Shown: one piece after another, positions 1 through 7,681 of the stretch
Layout: the number at the start of each line of letters is the position of its first letter
Position numbering within the stretch: the stretch's first letter is position 1
Source: an uncultured Lachnospiraceae bacterium
GTDB lineage: Bacteria; Bacillota; Clostridia; Lachnospirales; Lachnospiraceae
Assembly: GCA_910585545.1 (NCBI GenBank)
Contig: CAJUFN010000038.1
Coordinates: 1-7,874, forward strand
Length of the DNA: 7,874 bases
Direction of reading: 5' to 3'
The notes under the pieces: model-generated
Databases searched by the model: none
What the model was told of the DNA's origin: nothing
Seen by the model: the letters and a program-made list of their open reading frames with translations, nothing else
Program-made: the position numbers and the translations under genes

Positions 1-65
1 TACCATGTTTTACCATTTGATAAAAGCTTTATTTCAACTAACTTCGGAAAGATTCCTATTTTTGC

Positions 66-93
66 TAATCTTTACACATAATCTTTATACACA
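66..93. repeat. Imperfect tandem repeat in left-edge intergenic DNA
   Basis: Two adjacent copies of TAATCTTTA(TA)CACA occur here: TAATCTTTACACA at 66-78 and TAATCTTTATACACA at 79-93, differing by a TA insertion. They lie just beyond the stop codon of the ArsC-like gene. The rest of 1-101 is AT-rich and shows no gene and no convincing terminator: on the minus strand AAGATT/AATCTT could pair, but with only 6 A/T-rich pairs and a 12-base loop. The repeat could be part of a regulatory region for a gene to the left, or chance in AT-rich DNA. Confidence 0.4.
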
Positions 94-101
94 TATTTTT
101 T

Positions 102-467
102 TTATTGACACATCTTTTTATTTTTTAGCACCTCCCACTCAGTTTCCTTAAAACCTACAAGGACTTTATCCCCGCATATTGCCATCGGGCGCTTTATGAG
201 CATTCCATTCGCAGCGAGCATCTTTAGCTGTTCCTCTTCACTTATTGACGGCAGCTTATCCTTTAACCGCATTTCTTTATAAACTAATCCACTGGTATTA
301 AAGAACTTCTTGAGTGGCAGACCGCTTTGCTTATACCATGCCTTTAATTCGTCATAGGTCGGATTATTCTCCACAATATGACGCTCTGTATATTCTATAT
401 TGTATTCATCCAGCCATTTCCTGGCTTTCTGACAAGTTGAACATTTGGGATAACATAAAAATAACAT
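102..467 (-). CDS. ArsC/Spx-family thioredoxin-fold protein (arsenate reductase-like)
   Basis: This 121-residue protein has the length and layout of the ArsC/Spx/YffB family. The N-terminal strand MLFLCYPKCSTC carries a CxxC pair (C9 and C12). The family signature near the end is present as KRPMAI (R93, P94) followed by KVLVGFKE (G105, F106). ArsC enzymes reduce arsenate with glutathione/glutaredoxin or thioredoxin, whereas Spx-type members with CxxC bind RNA polymerase and respond to thiol stress. The sequence alone does not decide between these, and no ars efflux or regulator gene is nearby, so an arsenic role should not be assumed. The ATG is preceded by AGGAGG at 474-479 with a 6-base gap. 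The gene starts 26 bases after the helicase stop and is probably cotranscribed with it; nothing suggests a functional link. It is cytosolic, with no signal peptide or membrane segment. Confidence 0.85.
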   Translation of the reverse strand: MLFLCYPKCSTCQKARKWLDEYNIEYTERHIVENNPTYDELKAWYKQSGLPLKKFFNTSGLVYKEMRLKDKLPSISEEEQLKMLAANGMLIKRPMAICGDKVLVGFKETEWEVLKNKKMCQ

Positions 468-493
468 TTTCTACCTCCTACTACTGTTTTAAC

Positions 494-3463
494 TTATATT
501 TCTCCAAAGGTTATCTCCATCAATTCTGCAGCAATTTCCTTACTTTCCAAACGCATCATACTGTCCTCTATCTTTGCATTACCTAATATGTTAATATTGC
601 CGTACCAAACAATATTATGGTCTATGATGGAAAAGTGCTCACATGAATCTTCAACAGTTTTTATATAAAAGCCTGCTTGTCTTATTTCTTCGTGCAGCTG
701 CATCCAGAAGCCTGCATCGCCAAAACCATAAGAATCCGGTTCCCATGTCACTATCGTAACATCAACTCCATTTTCCTGTTTATCTTTAAGCAAACGAATC
801 AATTCATATACTTTTGAAGCGCTAATTACCGGACTTGAAATAATAATGTTATTATATGCTTCAAGCAAGTCTCTTTGAAATACTTCTACATAATTATCTC
901 CGCCAAAGATAGCATTTACAGTTTGTTTCTCACCTTTTATTCCCGTACAAACCTCATACCCAAGCTGTTTATATGCCTTAAGCCTTTTCGCATACATGTT
1001 GTCAAACATAGGGATATGACTATCGACATAATCATATACAATTACTTCTTGCTTTCCTTCGTAATCACGATTCAATCTTCCCGCATATTGCTCCACTATA
1101 TTTCGAGCCGATACCGGCATCGCCATAAATAACGTATCTAACCGGGGATAATCAAATCCTTCTCCAATAAGTGAACCTGTCGCCACTAAGATCAGTTTTT
1201 CCTCTTTGCTTACCTCATGAAGCTGCTCCAGAATTTTCTTATGTTCTTTCTTGGAATTATTACCGGTCATAAGAAATACATGATCCGCATACTCCTTTAA
1301 ACGACTATACAATTTTTCCGAATGGTCTTTATATTTTGATAATACAACAGGTGTCCTGCCTTGCAACACACAAGCCTTTACATCACTAATAATCTGCTCA
1401 TCCCGAATACTGTTACCATGAATAATATCATATGCCTCATTGGGATGCATTTTATCCGTAATAACACCTCTTGGTGCAACTATACGGGTAAATCTTGGAT
1501 ATACATAGTGTTCCACGCCCTGTGCAACAGCCATTTCCTTTGCCGTGTAACTATATCGTATCGGTCCAATCCACATATAGTTTATTTTCTCCAAACCGTC
1601 TGCTCTTTTCGGAGTTGCCGTTACTCCATAAACATATTTTGCTTTCACTTCCTTTAACACATTTGAAATCGTATCTGAAGCCGCATGGTGGCACTCGTCG
1701 CATATCACAAGTCCATATTGATTCAACAAATCATGATATTCACCCTTTTTGCATAGCGAACCAACCATAGCAATATCAATAATTCCAGTCGTGGAATCAT
1801 GTGCGCCCTGCAATCTGCCGATTATATTTTTTCTTGTTTTAAGTCTCCCCGTCTTAGTCTTATATGTAGGTAATTCTTCATCTATCTCCAAAAACTTTTC
1901 TAGGGATTCCTGCCATTGTCCAACTAACGAAGAGGATTCCAGCAAAATAAGTGTATTTACTTTTTTCTTAGCAATTATCGCACTGCATACGACTGTTTTT
2001 CCAAAAGCTGTTGCGGCATGTAATATTCCATTATCAAACTTTGTTAATCCTTCAAGTGCAAGCGCCTGTTCTTCTCTTAATTGTCCCTTAAATTCAACGT
2101 GAATATTTCTTCCGGCTTGCCTTTCGTCCTGAATTTCATATTCAATGTGCGCCTGTTCTAAGTTATCTATTAAGCTCTCATAGAGTCCTCGTGGAATTTC
2201 TATATATCCGCCCAAATGGTCTGCTCCTAAGTAAATCCATTTTGAGGTATCATAATTAGATGTTCCGATTGCCTGATTTTTGAAATAAACAGGATTACTA
2301 ATTGCAGCCATTCTTCGAATCTTATTTTGCATAGCAGCTTTCACATTCGTATTATCAATATAAATGCCATTTGATAATGTAATACTAAGCTTTCCAGCCA
2401 CATCACTTAATACAAACTTTCTATTCCTCTCCCAAGGCTTTTCACGGTTTTCTCCCTGTTCACTTTCCTCCATATCTCCAAGTAATAGCGACCATTCTTT
2501 TATTTTCAGCTCCAAAAACTCCTGTGACAGCTTTGGCTTGCTCCATAGCACTTCCCATTGTTCCCTGTACGCATTCCAATTACTGTCAACAAATGCACTA
2601 TTCCCATTCCTCAATGCCTTTCCCTGCAGCGGAAGAGCTATCAGATTGCCCAGTCCGCCTTCCGGCAGTTTATCTTGTGCCGGAAGCATTCTGTCATAAT
2701 ACTTAAAGGATTTCAGATTTACACACTCTGCTCCCCTATCAAGCAATGCTGTTCCAAATCTTCTTGCCAAAGAAGCAGGAATTGGCTTGTCAAAAAATAT
2801 CCAGATATGTGCGCCCCGTCCTGAACGTGAACGTTCTACCAGTGGATCTATTCCATTCAAAACACAGATGTTCCGCATCGCTTCAACTTCTTCTATCCAC
2901 ACATCATCCAGATTTGCAAAATCATTCTCCTCCGCATTTTTCTCATGATTATCAAAATCAAATACCAGAAAACGGCAAGTATTGTTTTTAAGAAGCGGAT
3001 ACACCCCTATCACATCGGAAGCATTATAGGCATTTCCTCTTAAGTGAGCAAGTATGTCTTCCTTTGTTAATGGTTTATATTCATAATACTCACAGTTTTT
3101 ACATGAAACACCCGTTTTTAACTTCCTATGGCACGCACTTGTCCAGAAATTCCTGCATTGCGTAAAGTACCCGGCTTTTCCAGTATCTTTCTTTTCATTT
3201 CTCTTAGCATAAACATCCTGACGTCCCCAAAATCTCGCGAAAAAATTATTTGCCATCTCGTCCGTAATTTCATCAGGATGTATAATTCTTTTTCCCTGCT
3301 CCGGATCATAGTTTTCTCCCTCATCCGCCGCTTTCAAACGAGCTATCGATTGTTTATAAGATACTCCTGCCCGATCCAGAATATTTTTTAATATTTGGTT
3401 TTCCAATTGCAAATCATTCAATTGTTTTTGCAATTTGCTAATATTCTCAATCGGGTCACGCAT
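494..3463 (-). CDS. Primase-like (AEP) / SF2 helicase / PLD-like domain fusion protein
   Basis: This 989-residue protein contains four parts. Residues 3-31 are a short leucine-rich coiled coil. Residues about 65-330 are an archaeo-eukaryotic primase-like domain: a cysteine cluster (C103, C111, C121, C124) that may bind zinc, the acidic pair in FLVFDFD (D169, D171), and SGRGAHIW (214-221) with H219. This matches the domain that Pfam calls the TOTE conflict-system primase. Residues about 465-830 are an SF2 helicase: ATAFGKT (484-490), DECHH (589-593), TATP (615-618), GSLIGEGFD (763-771) and QYAGRLNR (792-799). Residues about 850-989 resemble a PLD-like domain ending in HFSIID (943-948) and GNIN (955-958). 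The protein should unwind and perhaps prime or bind nucleic acid with ATP. Polymerase or nuclease activity is unproven, and the PLD motif lacks the usual lysine (S945). The start is secure: GGGAGG at 3470-3475 lies 6 bases before the ATG. It leads a unit with the ArsC-like gene and has its own candidate promoter. Confidence 0.85.
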   Translation of the reverse strand: MRDPIENISKLQKQLNDLQLENQILKNILDRAGVSYKQSIARLKAADEGENYDPEQGKRIIHPDEITDEMANNFFARFWGRQDVYAKRNEKKDTGKAGYFTQCRNFWTSACHRKLKTGVSCKNCEYYEYKPLTKEDILAHLRGNAYNASDVIGVYPLLKNNTCRFLVFDFDNHEKNAEENDFANLDDVWIEEVEAMRNICVLNGIDPLVERSRSGRGAHIWIFFDKPIPASLARRFGTALLDRGAECVNLKSFKYYDRMLPAQDKLPEGGLGNLIALPLQGKALRNGNSAFVDSNWNAYREQWEVLWSKPKLSQEFLELKIKEWSLLLGDMEESEQGENREKPWERNRKFVLSDVAGKLSITLSNGIYIDNTNVKAAMQNKIRRMAAISNPVYFKNQAIGTSNYDTSKWIYLGADHLGGYIEIPRGLYESLIDNLEQAHIEYEIQDERQAGRNIHVEFKGQLREEQALALEGLTKFDNGILHAATAFGKTVVCSAIIAKKKVNTLILLESSSLVGQWQESLEKFLEIDEELPTYKTKTGRLKTRKNIIGRLQGAHDSTTGIIDIAMVGSLCKKGEYHDLLNQYGLVICDECHHAASDTISNVLKEVKAKYVYGVTATPKRADGLEKINYMWIGPIRYSYTAKEMAVAQGVEHYVYPRFTRIVAPRGVITDKMHPNEAYDIIHGNSIRDEQIISDVKACVLQGRTPVVLSKYKDHSEKLYSRLKEYADHVFLMTGNNSKKEHKKILEQLHEVSKEEKLILVATGSLIGEGFDYPRLDTLFMAMPVSARNIVEQYAGRLNRDYEGKQEVIVYDYVDSHIPMFDNMYAKRLKAYKQLGYEVCTGIKGEKQTVNAIFGGDNYVEVFQRDLLEAYNNIIISSPVISASKVYELIRLLKDKQENGVDVTIVTWEPDSYGFGDAGFWMQLHEEIRQAGFYIKTVEDSCEHFSIIDHNIVWYGNINILGNAKIEDSMMRLESKEIAAELMEITFGEI

Positions 3464-3469
3464 TATATA

Positions 3470-3475
3470 CCTCCC
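3470..3475 (-). promoter_or_regulatory. Ribosome binding site of the primase-helicase gene
   Basis: GGGAGG on the minus strand lies 6 bases before the ATG at 3463-3461. The spacing is ideal and fixes the start of the 989-residue protein. Confidence 0.8.
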
Positions 3476-3512
3476 TGGCAGAGCAAAAAATATGCCTTAA
3501 ACACATAGAATC

Positions 3513-3540
3513 ATCATATTCTTAAACTAATTTAGTCCAA
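3513..3540 (-). promoter_or_regulatory. Candidate sigma-A promoter for the primase-helicase/ArsC-like unit
   Basis: On the minus strand, TTGGAC (3540-3535) and TATGAT (3518-3513) are separated by 16 bases. The -10 matches the consensus in five of six positions; the -35 matches only its TTG. Transcription would start near 3506, giving a leader of about 40 bases before the start codon. It sits in the only gap over 100 bases between genes (3464-3584), which fits a new transcription unit here. No clear terminator for the upstream gene is visible in the same gap. Confidence 0.45.
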
Positions 3541-3584
3541 GATTTATTTTTTCAAATACCACCTAGCAAAGAGTCAGCAACAAT

Positions 3585-4754
3585 TTAACCCTTAATACTA
3601 TTAATTACTTTCATCATTTCATTTCGCTTTTTATCATGTTCAATTTTTGCTATCCTTGCATCCAAAACACTTTCAATTACATATCTAAATGCCGGAAACA
3701 GCTCTTTGCATTCATTCTCTGGAAGCTCATGAATTCCTTTGCTTAGTGCTCCATAAAACTTCTTGCGTATTGCCTGCAACTCTTTTGGAAGTATAATTTC
3801 ATTTCTATCTTCAACCATTTTTATTTTTTCGTCTACATGTGCATCTTTATATACCGCTTCATCCCAATTTTCTAATTGGACACATCTTTGATGCGATTCC
3901 TCAAGAAGACCTTCAAAAATCCGACGCAGATACACTAATGCGCCAGCACCTACTCCACTGGCATTTAGCTGAATTCCTAAAGTATAATCCTTATATTTAT
4001 CTCTAAGTACCTTTCTATATTTCGAAGTATCCAGTAATTGTGATTCCGCTTGAGATGGAAATTGACCTATTTTTCGTATTATCAGACAATGCTTTAATTT
4101 ATTATACGCATTTACAAATTCTAACTCTCCCTCATCCTTCTCTTTCTCGCCACAAACAACTTTCTTAATATTATCCGGAAGATTATTATAATCAATCTCA
4201 GGATCTATTATAATAAAGTCTGATATGTATCGATGACTGTAATCCAAAGAACAATTTCCTTCTTTTCTCAGGTCTGTTATTGCAAATATAGTATTTTTAC
4301 AATCATCAGCCCTTCTCCTGCAAAACTCCTCCCAATTCTCTCTGTTTTCTTGTGAATCATCAACTATTCCCAATTCATTTCTTCCAAGACAATACTTATG
4401 TTGTTTCTCAAAAATATTAGTTTCACTTGGCATATATTTAGATTTATCTTCCTGTTTTGGTTTGTACGCTGGTTTTAAATTAAATGTCATTTCACTCTTA
4501 CCACAACTTGGACATGTCAAAAGGACAGCAGCCTTACTTGTCCATAATTCATTAAACGCTGCCACATCATCACTTACAATCAATTCTTCAACCAATCTAT
4601 CCTCTGATATATATGTTGGTGATGTCTTTGCTGGAAGGCAATCTAATAATACATCTTCATATAACCCCATATCTGTAAATAACTGTTCCAATGAATATTC
4701 ACTTAGGTGTTTTCGATTTAATATCTTTTTTATCTGTTCAAACTGAACTGCCAT
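3585..4754 (-). CDS. Hypothetical protein with CPSC knuckle and conserved-looking helical C-terminal part
   Basis: I do not recognise this 389-residue protein with certainty. Near residue 81 it has a CPSC pair (C81, C84), and further cysteines follow at about 122, 145, 152 and 168, so a zinc-binding region is possible. The second half contains GVGAGALVYLRRIFEGLLEE (about 267-286) and SKGIHELPENEC (about 338-349), followed by a helical tail rich in charged residues. The pattern of an RR.E helix and a later 'G.H' motif loosely recalls DUF4145/HEPN-like proteins; that comparison is from memory and weak. No signal peptide or membrane segment is seen. An upstream GTG at 4766 would overlap the GGAGG, so I place the start at the ATG at 4754-4752. 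The gene begins 25 bases after the stop of the AlbA_2/ATPase gene and probably shares its transcript. Confidence 0.7.
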   Translation of the reverse strand: MAVQFEQIKKILNRKHLSEYSLEQLFTDMGLYEDVLLDCLPAKTSPTYISEDRLVEELIVSDDVAAFNELWTSKAAVLLTCPSCGKSEMTFNLKPAYKPKQEDKSKYMPSETNIFEKQHKYCLGRNELGIVDDSQENRENWEEFCRRRADDCKNTIFAITDLRKEGNCSLDYSHRYISDFIIIDPEIDYNNLPDNIKKVVCGEKEKDEGELEFVNAYNKLKHCLIIRKIGQFPSQAESQLLDTSKYRKVLRDKYKDYTLGIQLNASGVGAGALVYLRRIFEGLLEESHQRCVQLENWDEAVYKDAHVDEKIKMVEDRNEIILPKELQAIRKKFYGALSKGIHELPENECKELFPAFRYVIESVLDARIAKIEHDKKRNEMMKVINSIKG

Positions 4755-4765
4755 CGTACTACGCA

Positions 4766-4770
4766 CCTCC
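4766..4770 (-). promoter_or_regulatory. Ribosome binding site deciding the start of the 389-residue protein
   Basis: GGAGG on the minus strand ends on the first base of an alternative GTG start (4766-4764), so that codon cannot be the one used. The ATG at 4754-4752 lies 11 bases downstream, slightly long but workable. Confidence 0.65.
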
Positions 4771-4984
4771 TATTTTTCTTCAAAAATTATCCTCTGTTGA
4801 CAATACATATTTTTTAGTCTTATTTTTTCCTTCACCTCGGACAATTCCACATTTTTCAGCCTTATTCAATAGTCTGCTTGCTGTTTTAGTCTCTACATCT
4901 AATAAATCTGCCGCAATGCCACTTGATATTTCATAATGTTCTTCGAGATACATTATGATAATATTCATTCTATCCTTTTCCTTA

Positions 4985-5032
4985 TTGGACATTTTATTGG
5001 ACATTTTATCGGACACTTTATCGGACACTTTT
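4985..5032 (-). repeat. Four tandem 12-bp repeats encoding VSDK/MSNK units
   Basis: Four 12-base units lie end to end: TTGGACATTTTA twice (4985-5008), then TCGGACACTTTA and TCGGACACTTTT (5009-5032), given on the plus strand. On the coding strand they encode VSDK VSDK MSNK MSNK, a charged linker between the GHKL ATPase part and the winged helix. Because the unit is a multiple of three, copy changes would alter linker length without breaking the frame. Confidence 0.9.
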
Positions 5033-6098
5033 CTGCCTTCATCAAATCCTTCTCTAATAAAAATTGTTGTTTCCAAATAAGTTCTTCTTTCATCAGTCTC
5101 AAACAAAGGTTTTGGAGAACCATTTTTTGATAATGCATTCAAAATTTTAGGTATACCAGTCCCTTGCTTTTCAGAAAGGTCTATCTCCTTAAAAAATTCA
5201 CCAATTCTTCTGTTTCGATATTTACGTGCTCTTACCTTTCCTGCAGCAAATTTTTCCATATCCATATATCCATCCGGACCCGGAAAATTTATAATCATAA
5301 TTCGGTCAATGTATACCCGCACTTCCACTGGAACATCCTCTCTATAAGATTTGTGAAATACCGCATTAACAATCGCTTCTTCCAATGCATTATACGGATA
5401 ATTCACACATTTTACAGATTTCTCCTGATTCTCAATTTTGACAGTCTTCTCAATTATAACATTTGTTTTTATATAATCTAATACATCTGTTACCTGTTTC
5501 CATATCGGACCGGTAAATGTTTTTTCAAACATAATATTACCAGCTTCCGCTTCCTTCGTATTAAACCTGACAAGATTAATTTGTGCCCCAGATATTAACT
5601 TATCTGGTCTTTCAGCAAACATTAATATTGCAATATTTCTTAGTTCTAAATTCGTATCTGTCTCATTCGCTACTTCTAATGCTAACAATAAATCGTCCAT
5701 ATTTCTATTATTTATTTCTGTCGATAATGAGCTATTACTATCCCTTAAAAAGTCTTCGAGATATCCCCTTCTAATAATATCAATATTTGCTCTGCGATTC
5801 ACACGATCATCAAACGGAATGGCATTGAACTTTTCAAATAACTCTCCAATTTCTCCTTGTTTGGCAATCGTTGTAAGTGAAGTTGGTCTAATCCAATAGC
5901 ACATTGTTTTATCAGGCTTTTCCCCTGTCTTTTTGGAATATACATCTTTAGGTGCTCTATATGGACCTGCATCACCTGCCGAACATTTCAAATAAAGCAA
6001 ATGCGTATCTTTATCTGGATAATTTACAACTTCTATCTGCGGAATATAGCGTGGTTCAATCAGATTGCAATACTGAAAAATTTCTTTCTGTATTCCAT

Positions 6099-6113
6099 CT
6101 AACGTTCTTTGAG
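6099..6113 (-). other. Frameshift site in the AlbA_2/ATPase gene
   Basis: On the coding strand the stretch CTCAAAGAACGTTAG ends the first frame. Reading ACG TTA GAT GGA one base back restores the protein (TLDG...). The two frames overlap only between a TAA just upstream (about 6122-6120) and the TAG at 6101-6099, so the lesion lies within roughly 20 bases. Loss of one A from an original GAAACG would explain it. No canonical X XXY YYZ slippery heptamer is in phase here. Confidence 0.8.
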
Positions 6114-6328
6114 TATACCCTTAGGTGGTAAAATTGGGACTCCATTATCCTCTTTCACACCTATAACAATATATCCGCCATTCACATTGGCATAATCATT
6201 TGCAAATGCACAGATTGAATGTGTAATACCCGAAGGATTCCATCCTTCCTTATATTCAACCCTATTCTTTTCCACCACTTTACCCTCTAATAGAGTTTCT
6301 ATTTTTAAAGATATCATTAATAGCAAAA

Positions 6329-6333
6329 CCTCC
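6329..6333 (-). promoter_or_regulatory. Ribosome binding site of the AlbA_2/ATPase gene
   Basis: GGAGG on the minus strand lies 11 bases before the ATG at 6317-6315 and only 2 bases before an alternative TTG at 6326, which favours the ATG. Confidence 0.6.
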
Positions 6334-6360
6334 GTTCTGTCTCAAACCAATAAAGCACTA

Positions 6361-6375
6361 GAACCTTGAAAATCA
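6361..6375. repeat. Short direct repeat, left copy
   Basis: GAACCTTGAAAATCA on the plus strand recurs as GAACCTTGAAAAATCA at 7855-7870, differing by one A. The copies are in the same orientation and flank the DGQHR gene. Each is preceded by ACCA exactly 11 bases upstream. This copy lies in the 62-base gap after the DGQHR gene. A 12-base exact match is close to chance expectation in a window this size, so significance is uncertain. Confidence 0.4.
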
Positions 6376-6379
6376 CTTC

Positions 6380-7663
6380 TTATTTATGAGCATAATCACT
6401 CCCCGATAAACGACTCAAAAAGATTTCCATTATGTCACTTTCATGATAATCCCATTTACTCTCAAGCTCTTTAACTATTTTCTTTTTTTCGGCTTCAGTT
6501 AAAATAGAACTATCATAGGAATACAAGAAAATTAATTCTATCAATTTCGCATTTCCCATAATCATACTTTTCTTCACATCATCCCAAATTATTTTTCTCC
6601 ATATATCATTTTGAATCCAAAATACATTAGAAGAGAAATTTTTAATAATATCTTTATATTCCAAATCTTCTTTTTCCTTTATTCGTACCACAGCCTTTGT
6701 AAAGGGAATTAAAGATACTGGTCTAAAAAACACATGCCCTCCATCCTTATTTCTATATTTTCCTATGCCAGCTTCTACACTAAAAGCATCATAGCATGTA
6801 TTAATAAGCGCAGTCCAATACGCTTCACATTCATGTGTAAAACATTCAATTACATCGTCACTTGGTCTATGTCTAATATATTCATTGACTTTTGCTTTGC
6901 CCTTAATTGGTTTTTCATCTAATCCCTTTACCAGTATGTCTTTAACAAAAAGCCATGCCAGCTCCTTATTGCACTCATAATACGTTATAATAGTAGTTAG
7001 AGCTCTTTCATTATTATCCGGTATCGCTTTAGTTTTTGAATCTAAAATTCTATCATCTTCAAATAAATTACATTGATCAATTATATTTCTCGATGCAATA
7101 GCTATCACATCATCTTCATCTAATGCAATTATATCTCTCATCGAAACGGGTTTTGCATATCTATTCAAAGTACTAAACATCCTGCGGGTGCGCTGCATTC
7201 CCATTTCATCCTTACTATGTCCAATAAAGATAACTGGTACTCTTTCTTCACCGATATCCTGATTTAATTCCAATGCTTCTTTTATTCCAGCTACCCTATG
7301 TTGCCCGTCAACAGGGAAAATTTTTTCTTGACCTGATAATTTCAATACTCCTAAATCATAATTATCTTGTCCGTTTTCATCTTCAATTCTTATTTCATTC
7401 CAACGAGGTTCACCATCATATACTGCAAGAATCAATGCATTAAAAAAACGTTCTTCTTGTGAAGTCAAATAATGTGCAATACTTTTATAATTTTCAGTAA
7501 TGCTCCTCTGAATCATTTGGCTTAGCATTTCTGATTTATGTAATTCATCATTAATAGGACTAACATAGTTTTGCACCTGGCTAAAGCTCAATGAACTTAT
7601 ATAGTATACCCATATTCCCATCTTAGATCTTATTGCTGGTAATTTTAACTCATTCTTTTTCAT
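6380..7663 (-). CDS. DGQHR-domain protein, DndB-like
   Basis: This 427-residue protein carries the family-defining motif FPVDGQHRVAGI, with DGQHR at about residues 119-123. A second conserved block follows, QRTRRMFSTLNRYAKPVSM, at about 157-175, with the F..LNR.AKPVS pattern seen in DGQHR/DndB proteins. Known relatives are DndB of phosphorothioate DNA-modification loci, a proposed regulator and DNA-binding ATPase, and DpdB of 7-deazaguanine DNA-modification loci; the fold is ParB-like. Neither set of partners (dndA, C, D, E or dpdA) is in the window, so I do not assign dndB. The remainder is cytosolic and mixed helical with no other motif I recognise. The start is the ATG at 7663-7661, 9 bases after GAAGG (7673-7677); an in-frame TTG at 7669 is only 3 bases from it. 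It follows the right-edge frame by 18 bases and precedes the AlbA_2/ATPase gene by 62, suggesting one operon. Confidence 0.8.
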   Translation of the reverse strand: MKKNELKLPAIRSKMGIWVYYISSLSFSQVQNYVSPINDELHKSEMLSQMIQRSITENYKSIAHYLTSQEERFFNALILAVYDGEPRWNEIRIEDENGQDNYDLGVLKLSGQEKIFPVDGQHRVAGIKEALELNQDIGEERVPVIFIGHSKDEMGMQRTRRMFSTLNRYAKPVSMRDIIALDEDDVIAIASRNIIDQCNLFEDDRILDSKTKAIPDNNERALTTIITYYECNKELAWLFVKDILVKGLDEKPIKGKAKVNEYIRHRPSDDVIECFTHECEAYWTALINTCYDAFSVEAGIGKYRNKDGGHVFFRPVSLIPFTKAVVRIKEKEDLEYKDIIKNFSSNVFWIQNDIWRKIIWDDVKKSMIMGNAKLIELIFLYSYDSSILTEAEKKKIVKELESKWDYHESDIMEIFLSRLSGSDYAHK

Positions 7664-7672
7664 ATCCAATAA

Positions 7673-7677
7673 CCTTC
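7673..7677 (-). promoter_or_regulatory. Ribosome binding site deciding the DGQHR gene start
   Basis: GAAGG on the minus strand lies 9 bases before the ATG at 7663-7661 and 3 bases before an in-frame TTG at 7669-7667. The ATG spacing is the better one. Confidence 0.6.
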
Positions 7678-7681
7678 TTTC

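Larger units (their letters stand above)
4780..6317 (-). pseudogene. AlbA_2 / GHKL ATPase / winged-helix protein, broken by a -1 frameshift
   Basis: The reconstructed protein has about 512 residues. The first frame (6317-6099) encodes an AlbA_2/Schlafen-like N-terminus with VEYKEGW, SICAFANDYANVNGGYIVIGV and VPILPPKGI, then stops at TAG (6101-6099). The -1 frame continues it without loss (TLDGIQKEIFQYCNLIEPRY, then LLYLKC) to the stop at 4780. The second part carries a GHKL-type ATPase region of the kind once called 'RecG-like C-terminal': EEAIVNAVFHKSY (about 313-325), the glycine motif INFPGP and QGTGIP. A VSDK repeat linker and a C-terminal winged helix (about 456-506) follow. Such proteins are proposed DNA-binding ATPases or transcription regulators. 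Adding one base near 6101-6113 restores the frame. The ATG at 6317 follows GGAGG by 11 bases; the TTG at 6326 lies only 2 bases from it. A TTG at 6000 opens the second frame but has the look of an artefact inside the domain. An error in the sequence is an alternative explanation. Confidence 0.8.

Noticed and set aside
85..93. TTATACACA matches the DnaA-box consensus TTATNCACA.
   Set aside because: It is a single copy in very AT-rich DNA, with no cluster of boxes and no replication gene nearby.
102..467. Naming the small thioredoxin-fold gene arsC.
   Set aside because: The CxxC motif also fits Spx-type regulators, and no arsenic genes are nearby.
1749..2102. Plus-strand open frames opposite the helicase and other genes (for example this 117-codon one).
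   Set aside because: They lie antisense to well-supported genes, lack ribosome binding sites and give low-complexity Ser/Leu/Phe-rich peptides typical of shadow frames.
3118..3324. A 68-codon minus-strand frame inside the primase domain.
   Set aside because: It is an alternative frame of the primase-helicase gene, whose own frame shows intact motifs throughout.
5995..6000. TTG at 6000 as a real start of a separate 406-residue ATPase gene.
   Set aside because: The reading frame continues upstream with family-like sequence (TLDGIQKEIFQYC...), so this TTG is inside a domain and has no ribosome binding site. It is the downstream half of a frameshifted gene.
6099..6122. Programmed -1 ribosomal frameshifting to join the two ATPase halves.
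   Set aside because: The in-phase heptamers are A CTC AAA and C AAA GAA, neither a canonical slippery site, and no obvious stimulatory hairpin follows. A simple deletion or base error is more likely.
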